Assembly (NCBI GenBank): GCA_046294495.1
Contig: JBKBKV010000002.1
Span: forward strand, 6,316 to 70,315
DNA length: 64,000 nt
Source: HRBIN23 sp046294495
GTDB taxonomy: Bacteria > Chloroflexota > Dehalococcoidia > Lucifugimonadales > HRBIN23
Direction: 5' to 3'
Shown here: positions 1-7,140 of the stretch, piece after piece
Layout: every line of letters starts with the position of its first letter
How positions within the stretch are numbered: position 1 is the first letter of the stretch
The notes under the pieces: model-generated
The model's database searches: none
Told to the model about the DNA's origin: nothing
The model's input: the letters and a program-made list of their open reading frames with translations, nothing else
Program-made: the position numbers and the translations under genes

Positions 1-20
1 AACCTATCCTAGAGCCAAGG

Positions 21-830
21 TTGTTCCTTCCCCAGGCCCGAGCCATTCTGAAGGCGTATGGAGGTGGCCCGCCTGTGGCCCTGGCCTCCCTCCTGCGCCC
101 GCCCAGCAGGGGCGTTGGCTCTGTGGGGAGCCGCCTCTTGGTGGGTAGCGATGGGAGTGTGAACGGGACCCTAGGAAGCCCCACCCTGGACGCTCTTGCC
201 ATCGCCCGCGCCCAGGAGTTGATGCGCTACGGCGAGACTGCCTATCTCGCTACAGAAGATGGCGTAGAGATTTTCCTGGAAGGGTTCACCAGTCCACCGT
301 CGCTGGTGCTGTGCGGAGGCGGGCACATCGGCAAGGCCCTGGCTACCCTGGCTACCTTCTTGGGCTTCCGCTTCTTTGTGATAGACGACCGCCCCGAGTT
401 TGCCAACAGGGAGCGTTTCCCCAACGCCGAGCGAACTATTGTGGCGCGCTACGACGAGGGCCTCCAGCAAGTCCCCATCAACCCCAACACGGCCATCATC
501 GTTGCCACCCGGGGCCACCGCTGGGACGATATGGCCCTGGAGGCAGCCGCCCGTTCCCCGGCGGGGTATGTGGGGCTGGTAGGTAGCAGGCGCAAGACCA
601 TCCTCATCTATGAAGCGTTGCTTCGCAAAGGCCTCCCTGAAGAGCGCCTGAGGGATATCCACGCCCCTATAGGGCTGGACATCGGCGCACGCACACCTGA
701 GGAGATTGCTCTCAGCATTATGGCTGAGGTGCTTATGGTGCGGAACCGGGCGTCGGGGCAACCCATGCGCTTGGAGGAGCGCCTTCTGCAGAAGGCGAAG
801 GAGAAGGCCCTGGCAGAGTCGCGAGGATAG
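21..830 (+). CDS. XdhC/CoxI-family molybdoenzyme maturation factor (5' end uncertain)
   Basis: XdhC-type accessory proteins help insert or sulfurate molybdenum cofactor in xanthine dehydrogenase/CO dehydrogenase-type enzymes. An N-terminal XdhC_CoxI segment (about residues 8-75) is followed by a Rossmann-like XdhC_C domain with CGGGHIGKAL (about 98-107), DDRPEFANRERFP and VGSRRK. The frame is open to the left window edge, so the TTG at 21 is only a working start and the true start may lie outside. The family's usual GGC cysteine motif after the first strand is absent; the sequence there reads GTLGSPTLDA. The next gene is MocA-like and begins 4 bases after the stop, a pairing typical of molybdenum hydroxylase clusters. 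The enzyme served is not in the window. Confidence 0.85.
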   Translation: MFLPQARAILKAYGGGPPVALASLLRPPSRGVGSVGSRLLVGSDGSVNGTLGSPTLDALAIARAQELMRYGETAYLATEDGVEIFLEGFTSPPSLVLCGGGHIGKALATLATFLGFRFFVIDDRPEFANRERFPNAERTIVARYDEGLQQVPINPNTAIIVATRGHRWDDMALEAAARSPAGYVGLVGSRRKTILIYEALLRKGLPEERLRDIHAPIGLDIGARTPEEIALSIMAEVLMVRNRASGQPMRLEERLLQKAKEKALAESRG

Positions 831-834
831 TATT

Positions 835-1434
835 GTGGCTGGGGTCAGCGCCATCCTCTTGGGGGCGGGGGAGTCCTCCCGCATGGGCCAGCACAAGGCG
901 CTCCTACCCTGGCATGGCAGGCCCCTACTCCAGTATCAGATAGCATCCCTGGCCCAGGCCGGTGTCCAAGAGACTATTGTCGTTTTGGGCGCGGATGCAG
1001 TGCGCTTAGCGCCCTTTGTGCGGGGCCCAGGCAACCTCGTTGTCCTTATTAACCCATCGTGGCCACAAGGGAAGACCACCTCCCTTATTCTGGGGATGCG
1101 GGAGGTGTCCCGTTGGGCCACCGGCATATTGGTGCTGGCGGTAGACCAGCCCCGCCCTCCGGAAGTGCTGGCACGCCTGGTAGAGTTGCATCAGCGCCAG
1201 GCTCCCCTTATCGTATTGCCGGTGTTTCAGGGTAGGCGTGGCCACCCCCCGATTTTCCACCGCATATTGCTCCCCGAACTGCTGGAGGTGCGAGAGGAGA
1301 GCAAGGGACTTCACGCGGTGGTGGAGCGCCACCGCGCCGAAACCGTGGAAATCCCTATAGATTCCCCTATCGTTCTTGCAGACTTGAATACGCCCCAGGA
1401 TTACCAGGAGGCCCGAAAGCGCTATGGCGCATAG
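835..1434 (+). CDS. mocA: MocA-like molybdenum cofactor nucleotidyltransferase
   Basis: This is a 199-residue MobA/MocA-like NTP transferase, likely adding CMP (or GMP) to molybdopterin for a hydroxylase-family enzyme. The nucleotide-binding signature AILLGAGESSRMGQHKALLP lies at the N-terminus, with VDQPRPP at the metal-binding position and a C-terminal LNTPQDY typical of the family. The GTG at 835 is chosen because it places the signature at the normal distance from the N-terminus and follows the XdhC stop by 4 bases; longer in-frame starts would overlap XdhC heavily. It is probably co-transcribed with XdhC. MocA rather than MobA is inferred from the XdhC neighbour. Confidence 0.85.
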   Translation: MAGVSAILLGAGESSRMGQHKALLPWHGRPLLQYQIASLAQAGVQETIVVLGADAVRLAPFVRGPGNLVVLINPSWPQGKTTSLILGMREVSRWATGILVLAVDQPRPPEVLARLVELHQRQAPLIVLPVFQGRRGHPPIFHRILLPELLEVREESKGLHAVVERHRAETVEIPIDSPIVLADLNTPQDYQEARKRYGA

Positions 1435-1493
1435 GGGTATGGGAAGGCTGTGGGAGGTGGGCCTCTTCCTACTTCTTTGTGTAAGGAGTGGCT

Positions 1494-2327
1494 ATGGACT
1501 TCCTTACCGCGCTGTTTCTGCTGGGTTTCGGCGTCTTCACAGGGGCGCTTGGCACGCTGGTGGGTGTGGGAGGGGGGTTTCTCGTGGTGCCTGTATTCCT
1601 GTTACTCTTTCGCCAATTGTCGCCTACGGATATCACCACCATCTCCCTGGCGGCTATCTTCCTGGGAAGCATTTCAGGGCTTTTAGCCTACGCCCGCATG
1701 AAGCGCATAGACTACCGTAGTGGGGTGGTTTTTGCACTGGGAACTGTGCCTGGGGCAGTGCTGGGAGCGAACCTGGTGCGACTGGTTCCAAGGGGGCCGT
1801 TTCAGGTGCTCTTTGGGAGTGTGCTGGCGCTTGTGGGGATGTATCTTGTGGCGCGGCCTTCCTTGCGCCCGCGCCCCTCACGACAAGGCCCCAATCGCCA
1901 CATCACCGACCGCTATGGGCAAACCTTCAGTTACCGGGTGGTGTTGGGCTGGGGCCTGGTGATCAGCGTAGGGGTAGGGGTGCTTTCGTCCCTGCTGGGT
2001 ATAGGCGGGGGTGTGTTTCAGGTGCCGGCAATGGTGGCGTGGCTAGGTGTGCCTCCCCTTATCGCCGCCCCAACTTCTGTGTTCATTCTCTTTTTCACAT
2101 CGGGGAGTGCTACGCTCACTCACGCCGTTGCCGGGCACCTGAACGCGGTTTGGTTGTATGTAATTTTTTTGGCGGGGGGTATGGTGCTTGGCGCTCAGGG
2201 TGCGGCGCGCCTGGCGAGGCGCATTGCCAGCGGTGTGCTGGTGCGTTTGCTGGGGTTTGCCCTGGGAGGCACTGGCGTTTACTTGCTATTGTTAGGGTTG
2301 GGGGTCGTGGGCGGCGCAGGGCGGTGA
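1494..2327 (+). CDS. TauE/SafE-family membrane transporter
   Basis: A polytopic inner-membrane protein of the sulfite exporter TauE/SafE (formerly DUF81) family, probably moving a small anion or sulfur compound. About eight hydrophobic segments fall in two similar halves; each half starts with a glycine-rich GVGGGFLVVP / GIGGGVFQVPA motif, the internal-repeat signature of the family. ATG 1494 is preferred over GTG 1488 because AAGGAG (1483-1488) is correctly spaced from it. It lies 59 bases after mocA on the same strand. Substrate cannot be read from the sequence. Confidence 0.88.
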   Translation: MDFLTALFLLGFGVFTGALGTLVGVGGGFLVVPVFLLLFRQLSPTDITTISLAAIFLGSISGLLAYARMKRIDYRSGVVFALGTVPGAVLGANLVRLVPRGPFQVLFGSVLALVGMYLVARPSLRPRPSRQGPNRHITDRYGQTFSYRVVLGWGLVISVGVGVLSSLLGIGGGVFQVPAMVAWLGVPPLIAAPTSVFILFFTSGSATLTHAVAGHLNAVWLYVIFLAGGMVLGAQGAARLARRIASGVLVRLLGFALGGTGVYLLLLGLGVVGGAGR

Positions 2328-2421
2328 GGCCGTCGCCTACCCGCCTTGCTGCTTCCCCCGAAAAGGCTTCTTGGGTATGCTCTAGAGGATAAGGCCACTG
2401 CTCTGCGCTTTTGGGGGAGCG

Positions 2422-3378
2422 ATGCGTATTGCTGTAATGGGAAGTGGCGGGATAGGGGGCTACCTGGGCGGCCTCCTGGCCCGCGCTGGACACCAGGTAA
2501 CCTTTATCGCCCGAGGGGAGCACTTGCGGGCTATCCGAGAGCGGGGCTTGGCAGTGGAAAGCGCCCGTAGCGGCGTGTTTCGGGTGTATGCCCAGGCCAC
2601 CCAGGAGCCCTCTACTGTGGGAACCGTGGACCTCGTCCTTTTCTGCGTAAAGACCTACAGCAATCCGGAGGCCATCCCCGCTATAGCCCCTCTTATGGGG
2701 CCGGAGAGCGTGGTGCTGACGCTACAGAATGGTGTGGACAACGGGGAGCAACTGGCAGCGGCGTATGGTGCGCACCGGGTTATGGCCGGTGCTATCTATG
2801 TGGAGAGCCGCGTCAAGGAGCCGGGTGTCATCGCCCAGTCGGGGCCATTGGGTCGGGTGGTGTTCGGGGAGTTGGACGAGAAGGACACTCCTAGAGGCCG
2901 TGCGCTGGAGGAGGTCTTCCGGCAGGCTGGGATGGATGCGCTCTTCACAACGGCCCTGCGCAAGGAACTGTGGAGCAAGTTGCTTTTTATCGCTTCCATG
3001 AGCGGCGTGGCCTGCCTGGCACGGACCCCTATCGGAGAGTGGATGGAGTTTCCCCCTACCAGGGAACTCTTCGTGCAGGCTATGCAGGAGGTGGAGCGGG
3101 TAGCCCGTGCCTTGGGTATCCCCTTGGAGGGGGATATTGTGCCCCGCACATTGGAGGTTACATACCGCTTCCGCCGTGAGGCCCTCTCTAGCATGCAGAT
3201 AGACCTTTACCAGGGCCGAAGGCTGGAGGTGGGCTCCCTCAACGGGGCTGTCAGCCGTTTCGGGAAGCGTGTGGGTGTTCCTACACCTATCCACGACACT
3301 ATAACCGCTGTCCTTTCCCTGGCCGACGAGCAGGCAAAGCGCCGGCTGGCGTCTGCTGTGCAAACAACACAAGGGTAG
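2422..3378 (+). CDS. panE: 2-dehydropantoate 2-reductase (ketopantoate reductase)
   Basis: NADPH-dependent reduction of ketopantoate to pantoate in pantothenate/CoA synthesis. The 318-residue protein has the ApbA/PanE N-terminal Rossmann domain with GSGGIGGYLG (residues 7-16), the VKTY segment, LQNGVDN (catalytic Asn region), the LWSK lysine segment of the C-terminal domain, and a C-terminal substrate-binding helix bundle. Length is normal. Several PanE-like proteins act on other 2-ketoacids, so the exact substrate is inferred. It is followed 10 bases later by a cupin. Confidence 0.85.
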   Translation: MRIAVMGSGGIGGYLGGLLARAGHQVTFIARGEHLRAIRERGLAVESARSGVFRVYAQATQEPSTVGTVDLVLFCVKTYSNPEAIPAIAPLMGPESVVLTLQNGVDNGEQLAAAYGAHRVMAGAIYVESRVKEPGVIAQSGPLGRVVFGELDEKDTPRGRALEEVFRQAGMDALFTTALRKELWSKLLFIASMSGVACLARTPIGEWMEFPPTRELFVQAMQEVERVARALGIPLEGDIVPRTLEVTYRFRREALSSMQIDLYQGRRLEVGSLNGAVSRFGKRVGVPTPIHDTITAVLSLADEQAKRRLASAVQTTQG

Positions 3379-3388
3379 GAGGTGAACA

Positions 3389-3721
3389 GTGTATTTCTTC
3401 TCTTCCAAAGACCTGGCGGAGCGGCAGTTGTTTCCAGGCATCATTGCTCGCATCGCCAGCGGGGAGCGGGTGATGGTGTCGGTGGTGGATATGGTGGAAG
3501 GGGCGTCTATGGAGGCGCACAGCCACCCTAACGAGCAGGCCGGGTATGTGGCCGAGGGGGAGTTTGAGTTTGAGGTGGGCGGACAGCGCCGCTGGCTCCG
3601 CGCGGGGGATGTATATGTTATCCCTGGTGGCGTTCCCCACAGGGTTACGGCTGTGCGCGGGCGGGCACGGGCCATTGATATCTTCAGCCCCCCGCGCGAG
3701 GACTACTTGCCACGGCGGTAA
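3389..3721 (+). CDS. Small single-domain cupin protein
   Basis: A 110-residue cupin_2 beta-barrel. Motif 1 reads EAHSHPNEQAGYVAEGEFEF, giving the two histidines and the glutamine/glutamate positions of a metal site, and motif 2 reads AGDVYVIPGGVPH. The GTG start at 3389 is preceded by a strong AGGAGGTGA. It lies between panE and the SAM hydrolase gene, in the same direction. The catalytic or binding role is unknown; small cupins include isomerases, dioxygenases and sensors. Confidence 0.8.
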   Translation: MYFFSSKDLAERQLFPGIIARIASGERVMVSVVDMVEGASMEAHSHPNEQAGYVAEGEFEFEVGGQRRWLRAGDVYVIPGGVPHRVTAVRGRARAIDIFSPPREDYLPRR

Positions 3722-3742
3722 AGGAACGGCCCCGCTTCTTAT

Positions 3743-4579
3743 ATGCCCCCATTTGTTACCTTCCTATCCGATTACGGAGAGAGGGAGCCTTACGCTGCCG
3801 AGGTGAAGGGCGTTATCAAGACTCTCTCCCCCCAGGCGGAGGTGGTAGACCTTACCCATCAAGTTCCCCCTGCCGATGTGCACGCCGGGGCGTTCCTCCT
3901 GGGATTGGCTTGGAGGAGTTTCCCCCCGGGAACAGTGCACCTGGCGGTGGTAGACCCCGGTGTAGGGACGGCACGCCTTCCCGTTGTCCTGGCGACGCCC
4001 CAGGGCATGTTCGTTGGCCCGGATAATGGCCTTTTCACATATATCCTTCGCCCTGCCCTGCCACCCATGCGCACTGGAGAGCATCCCTTCCTGGCGCCGG
4101 TGCGTCTGGCGCTACCGCCAGGCTTCTCCGCTTACGCCTTGACCGAAACCCGCTGGTTTCGCCACCCGGTGAGTCACACCTTCCACGGTCGGGACATCTT
4201 TGGGCCATGTGTGGCGTGGCTTGTGCAGGGGGTTACCCCCAAAGATATGGGGCCGTCTCTCCACGAACTGCTCTGTTTGTGGGTCCCAGAGCCTTCGTGG
4301 CAGAAGGGGACGCTGGAAGGAAAGGTTCTCTATATAGACCGCTTCGGGAACTTGCTGACCAGCATCCACGCCGGCCACCTGGAGGGGGTGGCCCCCGAGA
4401 GGGTTAGAGTAGAAGTGGGGGGATTGGCATGGCAGGGGCTGGCACAGACATACGCCGATGGGGAGTGGACAGCACATATTGAAAGCCACGGCTGGCTGGA
4501 GATAGCAAAGAGGGGTGCCAGTGCAGCCCGTGTCCTAGGGGTGAAGGTGGGAAGCCCGGTGTGCCTACGGGTGGGGTGA
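3743..4579 (+). CDS. SAM hydroxide adenosyltransferase (SAM hydrolase, DUF62 family)
   Basis: Members cleave S-adenosylmethionine to adenosine and methionine with hydroxide as nucleophile. The hallmarks are an N-terminal FLSDYGE, VDPGVGT, GPDNGLF and FHGRDIFGP (the conserved HGRD), followed by a C-terminal beta domain containing IDRFGNLLTSI. The 278-residue length is standard. It is the last gene of the first plus-strand block and converges on the acyl-CoA dehydrogenase gene with only 5 bases between stops. Confidence 0.88.
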   Translation: MPPFVTFLSDYGEREPYAAEVKGVIKTLSPQAEVVDLTHQVPPADVHAGAFLLGLAWRSFPPGTVHLAVVDPGVGTARLPVVLATPQGMFVGPDNGLFTYILRPALPPMRTGEHPFLAPVRLALPPGFSAYALTETRWFRHPVSHTFHGRDIFGPCVAWLVQGVTPKDMGPSLHELLCLWVPEPSWQKGTLEGKVLYIDRFGNLLTSIHAGHLEGVAPERVRVEVGGLAWQGLAQTYADGEWTAHIESHGWLEIAKRGASAARVLGVKVGSPVCLRVG

Positions 4580-4584
4580 ACTGG

Positions 4585-6255
4585 CTAAGGTGTCGTTACC
4601 GTGCTCCAGGTAGGCCCTGGATGTGTTGGCCACTCCTCTGGAGCCAAGCGTGTGCCTGGGCGTAAGCGTTTGCGGATGAACCAGCGGGCGAGGGCACTTA
4701 GGCGTTGGCCCAGGGGCGTGTCGTCCACCTGGGCGAGAAGGTAGCAGGCAGAGGCCACATCGCACAGGTAGTCGGCCAGGCGTCGGGCGTGCACCTCCCC
4801 CCACACTGTGTCGCCTAACCTTTGGGTGATGACTTGCTCCAACCCGTAAACCTCATTCTCCACCGCCTGTCGTTCCTTCACTTCTACGGAGGGGTGCAGG
4901 TGGTGCAGGGTGTCTCGGAGATCCTCCAGTAAGGGCAGATGGGCCTTCTTATCGGCCATCAGGCGCACCGCCTGCCACGCCTGCACATTGGAAGTTCCCT
5001 CCCAGATAGGCATAACCAGAGCATCCCGCACCAGGCGTGGGAGAGGAGATTCCTCCACATAGGCGTTGCCTCCAATGACCTGCATGGCGCGCACCGTTCC
5101 CTCCGCAGCGACCTCTGAAGCGCGATACTTGGCCATGTGCGCCAGGAGGCGCATAAGGATGTCATCGCCTTCGCCGAAGAAATGAACCTGGTCAAAAGCG
5201 TGGAGTGCTCGGAAGGACAGGGCAAGCCCTGCGGCGTGGTCGGCCGCCAGGTCCAGTAGGGTCTCTTGCACCATAGGGAAGTCCTGAACGCGTCGGCCAA
5301 AGGCAAGGCGTTGCTGGGCGAAGGCAGTGGCTTCCAGGATGGCGCGCTGGAGCAGGCCTATGGACCCCACTGCTACATCCAGACGGGAGAAGTTAACCGC
5401 TTCCATGGCGTAGCGGATGCCGTTTCCTGGGCCTGCGATAAGATACGCCTCTGCCCCATCCAGAACGATTTCTCCAGTGGGAACACTGATGGTGCCCATT
5501 TTGTCCTTCAGGCGGCGGATAGTATAGCGGTTGGGGGAGCCATCCTCCAGCCTTCTGGGTAGAAGGAATAGGGCTAGGCCGCGCACCCCGGGGGGTGCCC
5601 CCTCTGGGCGGGCGGTAACCAGTGCCAGGTCGGCACCGGCGTTGGAACAGAACCACTTCTCCCCGTATAGGCGCCACACTCCGCCCTCCTGGCGTGCGCC
5701 CGTCGTGTTAGCCCCCAGGTCGGAGCCCCCTTGCTGTTCAGTGAAGAAAGTGCCCCCGTAGAAGATGGGCCTCTCCCCGGTGCTGAGCAAGTGGGGTAGG
5801 AAGCGTTCCCGAATGGGGTTTGGGGCAAACTTGCTCAGCACAAGGGCGGTGCCGCCAGTGAGGGACAGGATGCATCTGGCCCCCAAATCGCAGTGGCCCA
5901 AAAGGTAGGCCATAGCGTAGGTGCCTGTATAGGGGATCCGATGCCCTAACACCTCCGCCCTATAGTTAGCGGCGACAATGCCCATCTGACAGGAGCGGCG
6001 AAGCGTCTCCACAAAACCCGGGTGGAGCACCACCTCATTGGCGGGCTTTCCCTGGGCATCGTAGGCGACGAGGAGAGGGGGGCGAAGGCGGTCCGTTACC
6101 CACGCCTCCCGGTCGAAAGGGCCGGCGCACAGGGCGCCGTAGGTGTCAAGGGTAGGCTCTGCTCTCTGCGCCGTCTCTTGCCCTAGAGTGTGGCGGAGAA
6201 GCCTTTGCAGTAGGGGGTCTGCCCGGTAAAAGTTGGGCTGGGCTGGCGTCGCCAT
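4585..6255 (-). CDS. AidB-like acyl-CoA dehydrogenase
   Basis: A flavin-dependent acyl-CoA dehydrogenase of 556 residues, longer than typical short-chain enzymes (about 380) and matching the AidB/isovaleryl-like branch. It shows the N-terminal AidB extension, FFTEQQGGSDLGANTT (FAD-binding signature), LKDKMGTISVPTGEI, and the C-terminal IWEGTSNVQAWQAVR that carries the usual catalytic glutamate. ATG 6253-6255 is chosen over an upstream ATG because it is preceded by AAGGAGG. Substrate is unknown; AidB homologues may bind DNA, but nothing here proves that. Confidence 0.88.
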   Translation of the reverse strand: MATPAQPNFYRADPLLQRLLRHTLGQETAQRAEPTLDTYGALCAGPFDREAWVTDRLRPPLLVAYDAQGKPANEVVLHPGFVETLRRSCQMGIVAANYRAEVLGHRIPYTGTYAMAYLLGHCDLGARCILSLTGGTALVLSKFAPNPIRERFLPHLLSTGERPIFYGGTFFTEQQGGSDLGANTTGARQEGGVWRLYGEKWFCSNAGADLALVTARPEGAPPGVRGLALFLLPRRLEDGSPNRYTIRRLKDKMGTISVPTGEIVLDGAEAYLIAGPGNGIRYAMEAVNFSRLDVAVGSIGLLQRAILEATAFAQQRLAFGRRVQDFPMVQETLLDLAADHAAGLALSFRALHAFDQVHFFGEGDDILMRLLAHMAKYRASEVAAEGTVRAMQVIGGNAYVEESPLPRLVRDALVMPIWEGTSNVQAWQAVRLMADKKAHLPLLEDLRDTLHHLHPSVEVKERQAVENEVYGLEQVITQRLGDTVWGEVHARRLADYLCDVASACYLLAQVDDTPLGQRLSALARWFIRKRLRPGTRLAPEEWPTHPGPTWSTVTTP

Positions 6256-6441
6256 AGGGGCCTCCTTATGCACACTCCTGGGACCATCCAGACAGTTTGG
6301 CTGCTCCAGACACCGGCGGTCCAGCGCTAGTATACCCAAGTGTTGCATCCGGTGCCTATTTCCCGGCCACGATCTTATGAGTTTCTTGCGCGCTGGGCCT
6401 CTCTGGAGAGTTCTCCAACCAACTGACCCTTCCTAGAGGCG

Positions 6442-6690
6442 TTGTATGGGTTGGGGGGAAAGGGGCACGCAGGCGAGGTGCTGGAGATCGTGGGCAGCAA
6501 GATGAGTGGGCTGTTTGGCTCTGAGGACAAGCAGCTACTCCGCTCCGGCACCCCTCGCTGGCGACATACGGCCCATTGGGCTCGTTACCGACTGGTCCAG
6601 CGTGGCTTGCTGAGGAATGACTCCCCGCGGGGCGTGTGGGAGCTTACCGAACAGGGCATTAGGCTCGTGGAGGGTGGGGAGGGGTTTTAG
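6442..6690 (+). CDS. Mrr N-terminal-like winged-helix fragment or orphan
   Basis: An 82-codon frame resembling the N-terminal winged-helix domain of Mrr-type restriction proteins: an R-x-x-x-AHWARYRLVQRGLL segment then RGVWELTEQG, the family pattern of a helix followed by a wing. No Mrr catalytic domain follows; instead there are about 450 non-coding bases. Upstream the frame is closed by TGA at 6424. The TTG start at 6442 has no convincing ribosome-binding site; an internal ATG occurs at 6502. It may be a stand-alone regulator or a remnant of a lost restriction gene. Confidence 0.45.
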   Translation: MYGLGGKGHAGEVLEIVGSKMSGLFGSEDKQLLRSGTPRWRHTAHWARYRLVQRGLLRNDSPRGVWELTEQGIRLVEGGEGF

Positions 6691-6777
6691 GCTTCTCCTT
6701 GGGTAGTCGTGCATCGTTCGCCTCCCGTCCCATGTGATGTAGGGAGGCTGAGATCCTTGGGCGCCGGTCGGGATGCA

Positions 6778-6793
6778 CCGGTATTAATACCGG
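6778..6793. promoter_or_regulatory. 16-bp perfect palindrome, candidate operator
   Basis: CCGGTATTAATACCGG is perfectly self-complementary. It lies 347 bases before the molybdoenzyme start, in non-coding DNA. It does not match FNR (TTGAT-N4-ATCAA) or an obvious CRP site. It also overlaps two competing hairpins, so it could act as DNA operator or RNA element. Confidence 0.35.
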
Positions 6794-6815
6794 GAATCGG
6801 GGCTTCCCGTCTGGG

Positions 6816-6942
6816 GTCGCTGGCGGAACCTAATGCACAACTACTTGTTTAGAAGCCTTCTCATCAGATAGGGCTTGAAGAATTGCTGGGGAGGCTGGGG
6901 TTCCGTTGCTGTGTGGCCAGCGACATAGTGCCGTAAGACGGT
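6816..6942 (+). ncRNA. Candidate structured RNA or leader of unknown family
   Basis: Direct reading shows a nested fold. A 9-bp outer stem (GTCGCTGGC 6816-6824 with GCCAGCGAC 6916-6924) stacks without gap on a 6-bp stem (GGAACC 6825-6830 with GGTTCC 6899-6904). Inside lies a hairpin (AAGCCT 6853-6858 with GGGCTT 6871-6876, including one G-U pair). A hairpin GCCGT-AAG-ACGGT (6930-6942) follows. Transcribed on the plus strand it would sit in the leader of the molybdoenzyme operon. I do not recognise a Rfam family; the conserved loops of SRP RNA or TPP and cobalamin switches are not visible. Confidence 0.4.
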
Positions 6943-7140
6943 GGGGAAAAGCCCTCCCTAAAAAAGACCAACTTAGCCCATAATGAGACTCCTCGCTCCC
7001 CTTTTAGGGGGTCTTTTGGTCTCCTTTTTGGGTGCTATTTGTCCCCGTCCAGGGGGGGCTTTTGGCCCTTTCCGACCTGACTGTTGGCATTTACCTTTGA
7101 GACAGTGAGTTTCCCTTTCCAAACCCCTAAGGAGGCTTAT

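Larger units (their letters stand above)
6691..7140. other. 450-base non-coding stretch upstream of the molybdoenzyme operon
   Basis: I find no gene here on either strand. It holds a 16-bp perfect palindrome (6778-6793), overlapping alternative hairpins (6764-6768 with 6777-6781; 6791-6796 with 6804-6809), a long-range fold (6816-6924), a small hairpin (6930-6942), and a possible long pairing of AAAAGACC (6962-6969) with GGTCTTTT (7010-7017). I see no convincing sigma-70 promoter with good spacing. The AAGGAGG just before 7141 is the ribosome-binding site of the catalytic subunit. It is probably the regulatory leader of the operon. Confidence 0.6.

Noticed and set aside
706..834. An N-terminal extension of the MocA-like protein reaching back to 706
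   Set aside because: The extension overlaps XdhC by 125 bases and is Arg/Cys-rich without family similarity; GTG 835 places the nucleotide motif correctly.
6256..6348. A longer acyl-CoA dehydrogenase starting at 6348
   Set aside because: The added 31 residues lack family similarity and ATG 6255 has an ideal AAGGAGG.
6816..6942. SRP RNA, tmRNA or a known TPP/cobalamin/molybdenum-cofactor riboswitch
   Set aside because: The conserved loop sequences I know for these RNAs are not present; only base pairing is seen.
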